From: Streptomyces cucumeris
Lineage (GTDB): Bacteria > Actinomycetota > Actinomycetes > Streptomycetales > Streptomycetaceae
Length of the DNA: 64,000 bases
NCBI RefSeq assembly: GCF_024295805.1
Contig: NZ_JANCLX010000004.1
Span: 62,001-126,000, forward strand
Direction: 5' to 3'
Of the stretch, positions 1 through 9,700 are shown piece by piece. Within the stretch, counting starts at the first letter, position 1. Each line of letters opens with the position of its first letter. The notes beneath the pieces were generated by a model that was given only the letters and a program-made list of their open reading frames with translations, searched no databases and was not told the DNA's origin. A program made the translations under genes and the position numbers.

Positions 1-1
1 C

Positions 2-211
2 ACGGTGCCGGTGGCCGACTCCACGGACATCGCGGTGGTGGTCCGGGCGGTCGACGAGGCCGGTACGGACATGGCGGGGCTCGCGTTCTCCGAACCGACC
101 CTCGACGACGTGTACCTGGCGCTGAACCACCCCACGGCCGCGCACCACGCCACGGCCGCCGCCACCGCCGCCACCACCGGCCATCCGACCGAGGCAGGGA
201 CGTCCTCATGA
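2..211 (+). CDS. DrrA-type ABC transporter ATP-binding protein, C-terminal end (gene begins before window)
   Basis: Only the last ~69 codons are present; the frame is open at the left edge, so Walker motifs cannot be seen. The readable tail contains FSEPTLDDVYLAL, the characteristic end of the C-terminal domain of daunorubicin-resistance (DrrA) type ATPases, followed by a low-complexity Ala/Thr/His extension. Its stop overlaps the start of the next gene by ATGA, so ATPase and permease are translationally coupled, as in drrAB pairs. The inferred role is to power efflux of a hydrophobic natural product through the neighbouring permease, possibly the peptide made by the NRPS in this window. Family assignment rests on the tail motif and the partner gene. 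Confidence 0.75.
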   Translation, partial: TVPVADSTDIAVVVRAVDEAGTDMAGLAFSEPTLDDVYLALNHPTAAHHATAAATAATTGHPTEAGTSS

Positions 212-1062
212 GCATCACCGCCGACCATCCGCGCTCCCCCGCGAACGCCGGGACGACGACGGGGTCCGGGGCCGCGCCGCCGCGCTTCCGCGGTTCGAGC
301 GCGCTACGGCAGATCCAGGTGCTCTCCGGGCGGTCGCTGCGGGCGCTGCGCGAACCGGCCCTGGTGCTGCCGGGCATCCTGGAGCCGATCCTGATGCTGA
401 CCGTCTTCAGCCAGGTGTTCCGGAGCGTGTCGCAGACGCAGTCGTTCCCGGCGGGCGTCAGCTATATCGACTACCTGCTGCCCGCGTTCCTCATCACCAG
501 CGCGGTGAGCGCGGGGCTGAAGTCGGGGGTGGCGCTGACCACCGAGCTGAACAACGGGATCGTCGCCCGCTTCAAGTCCATGCCGATCCACACCGGCACC
601 ATCCTTATCGGCCGCAGCATCGCCGACACCGTGCTGAACGCGGTGAACATGGTGGTGATGCTGGTGGCCGGAGCCCTGGTGTTCGGCTACGGCCCGGCGG
701 GCGGAGTGCTGGGCTCCCTGGGGGCGCTGCTGGTGGCGGTGGTCCTCGGCTGGTCGCTGGGCTGGGTGTTCATGGCGCTGTCGGCGTGGCTGCGCAAACC
801 GGAGGCGATGCAGCCGGTGGGCGGCATGGTCAACATGGTGCTGCTGTTCGCCTCCAACGCCTTCGTGCCGACCGATGGACTGCCGTCCTGGCTGCGGGCG
901 TTCGCCGAGGTGAACCCGATGTCCCATGCCATCACCGCGGCGCGGGACCTGGCGCTGGGCGATCCGGACGCCGGTACGGTGCTGGCCACCTTCGGCATCT
1001 GCGCGGTGGTCGTGGCCGTCATCGCCCCGCTGGCCATCCGCAACTTCCGCCGCGCGAGCTGA
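208..1062 (+). CDS. DrrB-type ABC-2 transporter permease
   Basis: A 284-residue integral membrane protein with a ~45-residue cytoplasmic N-terminus and about six hydrophobic segments (roughly residues 52-72, 88-110, 140-165, 172-195, 205-225, 255-275), the usual size and topology of ABC-2 permeases of the DrrB group. The segments around GIVARFKSMPI and WLRAFAEVNPMSHAI are typical of this family. It starts inside the stop codon of the ATPase gene (ATGA), giving a coupled ATPase-permease pair. The predicted role is drug or metabolite export, either as self-resistance or secretion for the adjacent NRPS cluster. The link to that cluster is positional only, since the two lie on opposite strands. 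Confidence 0.85.
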   Translation: MSITADHPRSPANAGTTTGSGAAPPRFRGSSALRQIQVLSGRSLRALREPALVLPGILEPILMLTVFSQVFRSVSQTQSFPAGVSYIDYLLPAFLITSAVSAGLKSGVALTTELNNGIVARFKSMPIHTGTILIGRSIADTVLNAVNMVVMLVAGALVFGYGPAGGVLGSLGALLVAVVLGWSLGWVFMALSAWLRKPEAMQPVGGMVNMVLLFASNAFVPTDGLPSWLRAFAEVNPMSHAITAARDLALGDPDAGTVLATFGICAVVVAVIAPLAIRNFRRAS

Positions 1063-1086
1063 GCCGGGAACTTCAGGGAAGGTCCG

Positions 1087-1126
1087 TGAGCCCCGGACGG
1101 CCGCCGACGCGGTCATCCGGGGCTCA
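1087..1126. terminator. Bidirectional hairpin between convergent genes
   Basis: A perfect 11-bp inverted repeat (TGAGCCCCGGA / TCCGGGGCTCA) separated by 18 nt sits between the stop of the permease gene (1062) and the stop of the opposing membrane-protein gene (1143). There is no T-tract, as is common for Streptomyces terminators. Confidence 0.65.
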
Positions 1127-1142
1127 TGGCCGTTGGAGGGGC

Positions 1143-2207
1143 TCACAGCCGTCCGCAGCGCTTGCAGCGGCCCCGGCGGCGCAGGTGGTAGGCGAGGGTG
1201 GCGGCGGCCAGCGCGGCCCCCCACAGCGGCCAGAACATCTCCGGCACGGTGGTGCCCCAGTCCTCGCTCTGGTTGTCGAACTTCCCCTGGATCTCCAGCC
1301 GGATGTACATCACCCCGGCGATCGTGATCAGCAGCGCCACCAGCGAGGCCGGGACGATGGCCAGCAGCGGCGGCACCCGCTTCCCCCGCAGCCCCACCAT
1401 CCAGCGCGGGAACACCTCGCCCCAGCGCCGCACCAGGCCGAGGGTCAGCAGCGCGCCGAGGGCGCCGAGGGTGGCGAGACCGGCCCCCCAGTACCAGAGG
1501 TGGTCCTCCTTGCCCTCCTCCCACAGTTCGTCGGAGATGCCCAGTGGAATGCCCAGGGCCCAGGCCCAGCGGGTGCTGGCGTACACGAACGGGACGATCA
1601 CGGCGATCCGTACGGCCTTGCGGCCCCAGCGGGCCGCCGCCTCCGGGCTGGTCCAGCCCGGCTCCCCGTCGGTGCGCCCGCACGAGCCGCAGGCGTCCCG
1701 CAGCCGCCGCTGATAGGCCAGCGCCGTGACCGCCATCAGCCCCGCACCGGCGACCAGGAAGAACTGGTTGAGCACCGTCCAGTTGATGGCACCGAAGCGG
1801 AGCATCAGCGCATAGGCGACATTGCCCAGCAGCCGGAAGTCGGCGAACGCGGCGAGCGCCACGGCGACGAAACACCAGGTGTAGCCCAGCAGCAGGTTCC
1901 GCGGCACCCGGCGCCGGCCCGGGAGCGCCATCAGCAGCGCCACGGCCGCGCTGGGCAGCAGCAGCGCGGCCAGTACCGGGGCCAGGGTGGACGCCGGGGT
2001 GTGCTCGAAGGCCGAGTACTCCGGGTTGGCGTCCTCCGCGCCGAACGGGAAACCCCCGCCGCCCAGCGCCCAGTAGACGTTGGCCAGGCCGTAGAGGAAG
2101 AGCGCGGCCGCGGCCGCGTAGCCGACCCGCTCCGGCCGGCGGAAGCGGGAGCGGGCGGTCGCCCGGACCTCCGGCGGCCCCCCGTCCCTGTTCGCCACCT
2201 GGGTCAT
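1143..2207 (-). CDS. Polytopic membrane protein with Cys-rich loop and tail
   Basis: A 354-residue protein of unassigned function with about eight hydrophobic segments. Two short cysteine motifs stand out: CGSCG in a loop near residue 175 and CKRCG at the extreme C-terminus, which could bind a metal or be redox active. I chose the ATG at 2207 because GGAGGGA lies just upstream; the frame stays open further upstream to 2369 but that part runs into the terminator hairpin at 2333-2364 and does not look coding. It faces the DrrAB pair tail to tail. I do not recognise the family and infer only that it is an inner-membrane protein. Confidence 0.7.
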   Translation of the reverse strand: MTQVANRDGGPPEVRATARSRFRRPERVGYAAAAALFLYGLANVYWALGGGGFPFGAEDANPEYSAFEHTPASTLAPVLAALLLPSAAVALLMALPGRRRVPRNLLLGYTWCFVAVALAAFADFRLLGNVAYALMLRFGAINWTVLNQFFLVAGAGLMAVTALAYQRRLRDACGSCGRTDGEPGWTSPEAAARWGRKAVRIAVIVPFVYASTRWAWALGIPLGISDELWEEGKEDHLWYWGAGLATLGALGALLTLGLVRRWGEVFPRWMVGLRGKRVPPLLAIVPASLVALLITIAGVMYIRLEIQGKFDNQSEDWGTTVPEMFWPLWGAALAAATLAYHLRRRGRCKRCGRL

Positions 2208-2332
2208 GCGCTGTCCCTCCACTGCCGAATGCCCGATTACCCGGTCAGGATCGCCGTCCGGAGCGGCCTTCCACATCTGCCGATCGGGAGATTTCCTCCC
2301 GGCCGCTCCACACCGGAACCCCGGAAAAGGAA

Positions 2333-2364
2333 CGGTGCTCCCGGGCATACGCCCGGGAGCACCG
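2333..2364 (-). terminator. Strong hairpin downstream of the small secreted protein gene
   Basis: A perfect 14-bp stem (CGGTGCTCCCGGGC and its complement) with a 4-nt loop ATAC. It lies after the stop at 2401 on the minus strand and before the next minus-strand start at 2207, so it should end transcripts from the small-protein gene and possibly from the NRPS operon upstream. Confidence 0.85.
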
Positions 2365-2400
2365 GCCAAAAGGGGGAAAGGCCCGCCGTGGGAAGCGATC

Positions 2401-2712
2401 TCAGCAGGTGACGAGGCCCTCGTAACGGCTTGCCTGGAAGATGGCCGCGTTGGCGTGGCCGACCTGCCCCGGCGCCAGGGTCATACAGCTGCTGAAGTAG
2501 TTGTTGTTGAAGTCGACCTTGACCTTCTGGGTGGTCGAGCAGTTGTTGGTGACATCCACCATGATCGTGACCAGGTAGGTGACATCGGCCTTGACGCAAC
2601 TGGGGGCCGCGGCACGGGTGGTGGACGGGGCCGCCTGGGCGGCGCCCTGGGTGGCACCGACGAGGGCCATCGCGCTGATCGCGGTGGCGGCGGCAGCGGC
2701 TATTTTCTTCAT
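2401..2712 (-). CDS. Small secreted protein of tendamistat (alpha-amylase inhibitor) type, lacking the WRY motif
   Basis: The 103-residue product has a signal peptide (MKKI start, Ala-rich core, likely cleavage after AQA near residue 27) and a ~75-residue mature part with exactly four cysteines at 39, 58, 76 and 103. The order APSCV - C - TxKVKV - C..LAPGQ - terminal C follows tendamistat, whose two disulfides pair the first two and last two cysteines. The Trp-Arg-Tyr triplet that tendamistat inserts into alpha-amylase is absent (YLVTIMV lies there), so amylase inhibition is doubtful. AGGAGA sits 5 nt before the ATG. It is the first gene after the thioesterase end of the NRPS operon (87-nt gap) and precedes a strong terminator, so it may be read-through or have its own promoter. 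Confidence 0.75.
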   Translation of the reverse strand: MKKIAAAAATAISAMALVGATQGAAQAAPSTTRAAAPSCVKADVTYLVTIMVDVTNNCSTTQKVKVDFNNNYFSSCMTLAPGQVGHANAAIFQASRYEGLVTC

Positions 2713-2799
2713 GATTTCTCCTGGGGAAATGAATGGGTCAGGGAATGACGTCCATTGACCCGAAAGCTACCCGAACGAATACTCGAAGTAATTCCTGGT

Positions 2800-5700
2800 T
2801 CAGGAAATTCGATCCAGGATCTCCCGCACCACACGGCCGATTTCGGCCAGCGGTCCGGGCTGGAGGAGCTGCCGGTGTTCGCAGTCCACCTCATGGGTCG
2901 TCATCCCCCCGTCGACGTACGGGGTGAGCCGGTCGGTCCAGCTCGCCACCTTGCCCGCGGGGTCACCGGGGAAGTCCTCGGACTCGGTGGCCACGAACAG
3001 CGTCACGTCGCCGTCGTAGACCCCGGGCTCATGGCCGAGCGTCAGCTCCCAGTTGTTGTTGTTGACCCGGCCGATACGGAGGATGTCCCGCTCCTCGAAG
3101 GTGGCCAGGGCGCTGCCCTCGGCCCGCAGCACCTCCATGACCGCCGCGTACTCCAGCGGGCCGGTCCCGAACGCCCTCGGGTCGTGTCCGGCGAAGTCCA
3201 GCAGCACCGCCAGCACCTTCTGTTCGTCCGCCGCCACGAACGCGTCGTCGAACTCCTCGCGCGGCATGGGCGGCTGGTCGAGGTTGGCCAGCAGTCCGAC
3301 CTCCTCGCCCTCCCGGCGCAGCCGGACCGCCATCTCATGGGCCACCAGCGCCCCCATCGACCAGCCCAGCAGGTGGTACGGGCCGTGCGGCCGGATGGCG
3401 CGGATCTGCTCGACGTAGTCCGCCGCCATCTCCGCGATCGAGCCGGGCAGTGGCTCCTCGCGGGCCACACCACGGGCCTGGATGCCGTAGACCGGCTGGT
3501 CGGCGGGGAGGTGGCGGAGCAGCCCCGCGTACATCCAGCTCACACCGCCGACCGGGTGCACACAGAACAGCGGCGGCCGGTCCCCGGCGGTGCGCAGCGG
3601 CAGCACCACCTCGAAGCCGGTGTCACCGCCCGCGGAGTCCCCCTGGCCCATCAGCGCGATCAGTTCGGCCACCGTGGGGGCCTGGAAGACGGCCCGGTTG
3701 GAGACCTCCGCGCCGAACACCGCGCGGATCCGGCTGACGAGCTGGATGGAGACGATGCTGTCGCCGCCGAGCTCGAAGAAGTTGTCGTCGATCCCGACCC
3801 TCGGCACCCGCAGCAGTTCGGCGAAGAGCGAGCACAGCAGCTCCTCACGGGGGGTGCGCGGTCCGCGGCCGGCACCGGCGGACGATCCGAAATCGGGCAC
3901 CGGCAGCGCCGTACGGTCCACCTTGCCGTTGGGGGTGAGCGGCAGCGCGGCGAGGGTGACGAAGGCGTCCGGCACCATGTACTCCGGCAGCGCCGCGGCC
4001 ACCCGCTCACGCACCGCCCGGACGTCCACCTCGCCCCGGCCCGCCGTGGGCACCAGGTACGCCACCAGCTTCTTGGCGCCCGGCCGGTCCTCCTGGACCA
4101 CCACCGTCACCTGGGCGACCTCCGGACCGGCGGCCACCGCGGCCTCGATCTCGCCGAGTTCGATCCGCAGACCGCGGATCTTCACCTGGTGATCGGCCCG
4201 GCCGACGAACTCCACCCGCCCCCCGTCGTCCCAGCGCACCAGGTCACCGGTGCGGTACATCCGGGAGCCGGGCGGTCCGTACGGATCGGCGGTGAACCGC
4301 TCGGCCGTGAGGCCGGGCAGATCCGCGTAGCCGCGCGCCACTCCGGCGCCCGCCACGTACAGTTCGCCCACCACGCCCGGCAGGGCGAGCCCCAGCCGCT
4401 CGTCCAGGACATAGACCCGCATCCGGTCCATGGCCCGGCCGATCGGCACGGTCTCCCCCGTCCGGTACGCATCGCGCACGGGATGGCAGGTGGCGAAGGT
4501 GGTGGTCTCGGTGGGTCCGTAGACATGCACCAGACCGGTGTCCGGGCAGGCGTCCAGCACCCGCCGGAAGGCACCGGGCGACACCTGCTCACCGCCGGTC
4601 CACACCTGCGCCAGACCGGCGAAGCAGCCCGGGTCCTCCTCGGCCATCAGGTTGAACAGTGCGGTGGTCAGGAACACCGCGGTCAGCCCGTCCCGTTCGG
4701 CGTGGCCGCGCAGCCGGGCCGCGTCGAGCTGCCCCGGCGCGGCCACCACGGCGGTACCACCGCCGAGCAGCGGCGCCCACAGCTCGTACGTCGAGGCGTC
4801 GAAGGCGTGCGGCGAGTGCACCAGCACCCGGTCGTGCGCCCCGCCCCGCCACCGGCCGTCGGCGGCCAGCGCCACCACGTCCGCATGGCTGACGGCGATG
4901 CCCTTGGGCCTGCCCGTGGAACCGGAGGTGTACATCAGATAGGCCAACTGGCCCGCCAGCAGTGGTACGTCCGGGTTGTCCGCGCCACCGCCGGCCGCAC
5001 CGTCCGGCCCGGCTCCGTCACCGTCTCCGTCCACCACCAGCACCCGCGCGGTGTGGGTGAACTCCACCCCGGCCATGGCCCGGTCGGTCAGCAGCACGCC
5101 CGCGCGGGTCTCCGCCACGATGGTCTCCAGCCGCGCCCTCGGCGCGCGGGAGTCCAGCGGTACATACGCCGCTCCCGCCTTGAGCACGGCGAGCGTGGCG
5201 ACCACCAGCTCCACCGAACGCTCCTGGAGGAGTGCCACCCGGTCGTCGGGCCGGACCCCCAGCGCGATGAGGCGGTGGGCCAGGACATTGGCGCGGGCGT
5301 TGAGTCCGGCGTAGTCGAGACTCACCCCGTCCGCGATCACGGCGATGGCCCCAGGGGTGTTCACCGCACGTGCCTCGAAGTGCGAGACCACCGTGCCCGC
5401 CGGAACCGTGTCCTCCTCCGTCCCGGGCAGCAGCCGCGCCCGCTCGTCGGCCGACATCAGCCCCAGCCGGGCCAGCGGCCGTTCCGGATCGGCGACCGCC
5501 GCCGTCAGCAGCCGCACCAGCCGCCCGGCCATGGTCTCGACCGTCGTCCGGTCGAAGAGCGCGGCGTTGAACTCGATCCCCGCGCCCAGCACCGGACCTG
5601 AGCCATCCGTCCCCGGCTCCTCGCTGAAGCCGAAGGTCAGGTCGAACTTGGCGCGTGCGGAGTCCAGCGGGTACGGCACGGCCGTAAGACCCGGCAGCTC

Positions 5701-6783
5701 CAGATCGGCGCTCTCGTTGTTCTGGTAGCTGATCGCCACCTGGAACAGCGGGTTGCGGGACAGCGAACGGACCGGGCTCAGCTCCTCCACCAGCCGCTCG
5801 AACGGCACGTCCTGGTGGGCGAAGGCCGCGAGGTCCGCCGTCCTCACCCGCTCCACCAGCTCCCGGAAACCGGGGTCGCCGGAGGTGTCGGTGCGCAGCA
5901 CCAGCGTGTTGACGAAGAAGCCGACCAGATCCTCCAGCGCCGCGTCGGTCCGGCCCGCCACCACCGTGCCCAGCGGGATGTCCGTCCCCCCGCCGAGCCG
6001 GGTCAGCAGTGCGGACACCGCCGCCTGGAACACCATGAACAGACTCGCCCCGGTGCGCCGGGCCAGCCCGGTGAGCCCGGCGGCCAGCCCCTCGGGCAGG
6101 ACGACCGGCACCGTACCGCCGCTCGCCCCGGCCCCGGCGGTGCGCTGCCGGTCCAGCGGCAGGCCCAGCTCCTCGGGCAGTCCGGCCAGGGTCCGCCGCC
6201 AGTGGTCGAGCTGCCGCCCGACCGCACTGTCCGGATCGTCCTCGCTGCCCAGGGTCCGCCGCTGCCACAGGGCGTAGTCGGCGTACTGGACGGGCAGCGG
6301 CGGAAACTGCGGCGCCCGCCCCTCGCACCGGGCGCGGTAGCCGGTGCCCAGGTCGCGGACGAGCGGGGCCAGCGATCCGCCGTCCCCGGCGATGTGGTGC
6401 AGCACCAACAGCAGGACGTGCTCGTCGGGCGCCAGCCGCAGCAGCCGGGCCCGCAGCGGGATGTCGGCCGCCAGGTCGAAGTCCCGCCGCGCCTCGGCCT
6501 CCAGGGTCCGGTCGAGCCCCGCCCGGCCGGTGTCGGTCACCTCCAGGGCGAGGGTCACCTCACCGGGCGCCAGGACGTGCTGGGACGGTACGCCGTCGGA
6601 CACCGGGAAGACGGTCCGCAGGCTCTCGTGCCGGGTCACCACGTCCGCGAGCGCGGCGCGCAGCGCGGCGGCGTCCAGCTCGCCCCGCAGGGTCACCGCG
6701 AGCGGGATGTTGTAGCCGCCACCGCCCTCGACCTGGTTGATGAACCACAGCCTGCGCTGGGCGTAGGACAGCGGGACCACCGA
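2800..6783 (-). other. NRPS module M10: C-A-T-TE, Val/Ile-like code, release
   Basis: L-donor C domain ([20 protein letters not shown]), A domain with code DAYFWGVTFK, close in its TFK ending to Val/Ile codes, a carrier with the GGDSI sequence usually seen before epimerases, and a type I thioesterase (GWSMG, conserved Asp in LDQP, His in CEHRQL). The A domain carries an extra Gly/Asp-rich loop near residue 4225. The TE should hydrolyse or cyclise the finished peptide. Confidence 0.8.
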
Positions 6784-9700
6784 CGGCCGGTCCACCGGGC
6801 GCAGTTCCTCGCGTGCCCCGCCGGCCCCGGCCAGCCGTCCGGCCAGGGCGGCGACGGTCGGCGCCTCGAAGACGGCCCGCACCGGGAGTTCGGCGGCCAG
6901 CTCGGTGCGGATCCGGTTGACCAGCCGGGTCGCCAGCAGCGAATGGCCGCCGAGGTCGAAGAAGCCGTCGTCGATCCCGGGCGGCTCGATCCCCAGCACC
7001 TCCGCGAAGAGTCCGCACAGGGTCTCCTCGCTGGGGTCGCGGGGCGCGCGCCGCTCCCCGGCCGCGCCGTACTCCGGCACCGGCAGGGCCTTGCGGTCCA
7101 GTTTGCCGTTCGACGTCAGCGGCAGGGCGTCCAGCACCACGACGGCCGCGGGGACCATATAGCCGGGCAGTTCATCCGCGAGGTGGCCGCGCAGCGCGGC
7201 GGGGGTGACGGACGGACCGGCCACCGCGTAGCCGACGAGCCTGCGGTCACCGGGACGGTCCTCCCGGACCACCACGGCGGCCTGCTCGACGGCGGGGTGT
7301 CCGGCGAGCCGGGTCTCGATCTCGCCGAGTTCGATCCGGAAGCCCCGGATCTTCACCTGGTCATCGGCGCGGCCCACGAACTCCAACTGACCGTCCGCCC
7401 GCCAGCGCGCCACATCCCCCGTGCGATACATCCGCGACCCGGACGGGCCGAACGGATCCGCGGTGAACCGCTCCGCCGTCAGCGCCGCCCGCCGCAGATA
7501 ACCCCGCGCAAGACCCGGACCCGCCACATACAGCTCACCCGCCACCCCCGGCGGAGCCAGCCGCAACGCACCGTCCAGCACATAGGCCCGGGTGCCGGGC
7601 AGGGGTGTGCCGATTGGCGGAAGCCCGGTGTCGGCGCTCAGCGCACCGCTGGTGGTCACCATGACGGTGGACTCCGTCGGGCCGTAGGCGTTCACCATCC
7701 GGCGCCCCGGCGCCCACCGCTCCACCAGCTCCGCCGGGCACGCCTCACCGCCCACCACCAGACACCGGAAGTCCGGCAGTCCGGTGGCGGGGACGGTCGC
7801 GAGGGCGGCCGGGGGGATCAGGGCATGGGTCACCCGACGGGAGGCGAGCACGTCGGCGAGGGGTTCACCCGCGAGCGGACCGGGCTCCGGAACGACCAGC
7901 GTGGCACCGGCCGTCAGCGCCATGCACAGCTCCAGCACCGAGGCATCGAAACTCGGCGAGGAGAACTGCAACACCCGGCTCTCCGCCGTCACCACGAACC
8001 GCTCCCGCTCAGCCGCCGCAAAAGCAGCGAGCCCACGGTGCGAGACCACCACACCCTTGGGCACACCCGTCGAACCCGAGGTGTAGATGACATACGCCGG
8101 AGCGTCGAGCGCCACCGCCACCTCGGGCGCGGCGACCGACAACTCCTCGTCCCCATCGAGCAGCACGACGGTGTGGCCGTCGGGCACCACACCCGCATAC
8201 GCCTCCGTGGTCAGCACCACCACCGGACGGGCGTCATCCAGCATGAACGCCACCCGCTCCGCCGGATAATCCGGATCCACCGGCAGATACGCCGCACCCA
8301 CCCGCATCACCGCAAGCGACGCCACCACCGACTCCACCGAACGCCCCAACACCAGGGCCACCACATCCTCCGCACCCACACCCGCCACGGCCAACCGCCC
8401 CGCAAGCACCCCCGCACACGCATCCAACTCCGCATACGACAACGCCACCCCGGCCGACTCCACCGCCACCGCATCCGGCGACACCGCCACCCGCTCCGCG
8501 AACAACTCCGGGAACGTCGCCGGTGCGACGGCGCCACCGGTATCGGTCCACCGTGCCAGCCGGTCCCGTTCCTCCGCCGACAGCGGATCGACGGCGGCCA
8601 CCGGTCGCTCCGGGTCCTCGGCGAACGCCTCCAGCAGCCGTACCAGCCGCTCCCCGAGCGCCCGTGCCTCCGTCGCGTCGAAGAGGTCGGGGCGGTGGTC
8701 CAGTTTGAGGGTGAGGGCGTGCGCGGTGTCGGTGACGGCGAGCTGGAGCGGATAGTGCGTACCGTCCTGGATCTCGGCGTCCACGACCCCGAGTCCCTGG
8801 GCGGCCTCGGCAAGACCGCCGGAGTCCACCGGGAAGTTCTCGAAGGCGGTCGAGGTGTCGAACAGCGCCCCGCCGACGTCCACCAGCCGCTGGATGTCGG
8901 TGAGCCCCAGGTACTTGTGCGGCATCAGGTCGAGCTGCCGGTCCTGGAGCCGGGTCGCCACGTCCAGCAGGGTGTCCCCGCGCTCGACGGTCACCCGCAC
9001 CGGGAGGGTGTTGATGAACAGGCCCACCATGGTCTCGACGCCGGGGAGTTCGGCGGGCCGGCCGTTCACCGTCTCGCCGAACAGCACATCGTCCCGGCCG
9101 GTGGCGGAGCACAGCAGCAGTCCCCACGCGGCCTGCACCACGGTGTTCTTGGTCAGCCCGTGGCGGCGGGCGCGCGCGGTGAGCGCCGCCACGGCCTCCG
9201 CCGTCAGCGCGCCCTCCCACGCCTCGGACCGCACCGGGCGGCGGCCCGGGTCGGCGGGGGCGACGAGGGTCGGCTCGTCCACCCCGGCCAGCGCGGTGCG
9301 CCAGGCGTCCTCGGCGGCCGGCCGGTCCTGTGCGGCCAGCCAGGCCAGGTGGTCGCGGTACGGGGTCACCTCGGGCAGCCCCGAGGCGTCACCGCGCCGT
9401 CCGTACAGCTCGAACAGCTCGGCCATCACCAGCGGTCCGGACCAGCCGTCGAGCAGGATGTGGTGGTTGGTGAAGAGCAGCCGGTGGGCGTCCTCGCCGA
9501 GCCGGACCAGGGTGAACCGCAGCAGCGGGGGCCGCCGCAGATCGAACCGGGCGGCCAGGTCGTCGGCGAGCAGCCGGTCCAGCGCCGCGGCGCGTCCGGC
9601 CTCGTCCAGTCCGCTGAGGTCCACCTCGGTCCAGGGCGGTTCCACCGTGTGCGGAATCGTCTGGAGGGACTGTCCTCGGGCACCGGTGCGGAAGGCGGCG

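Noticed and set aside
2208..2369. N-terminal extension of the membrane protein at 1143-2207
   Set aside because: It runs through the terminator hairpin at 2333-2364 and lacks a ribosome site.
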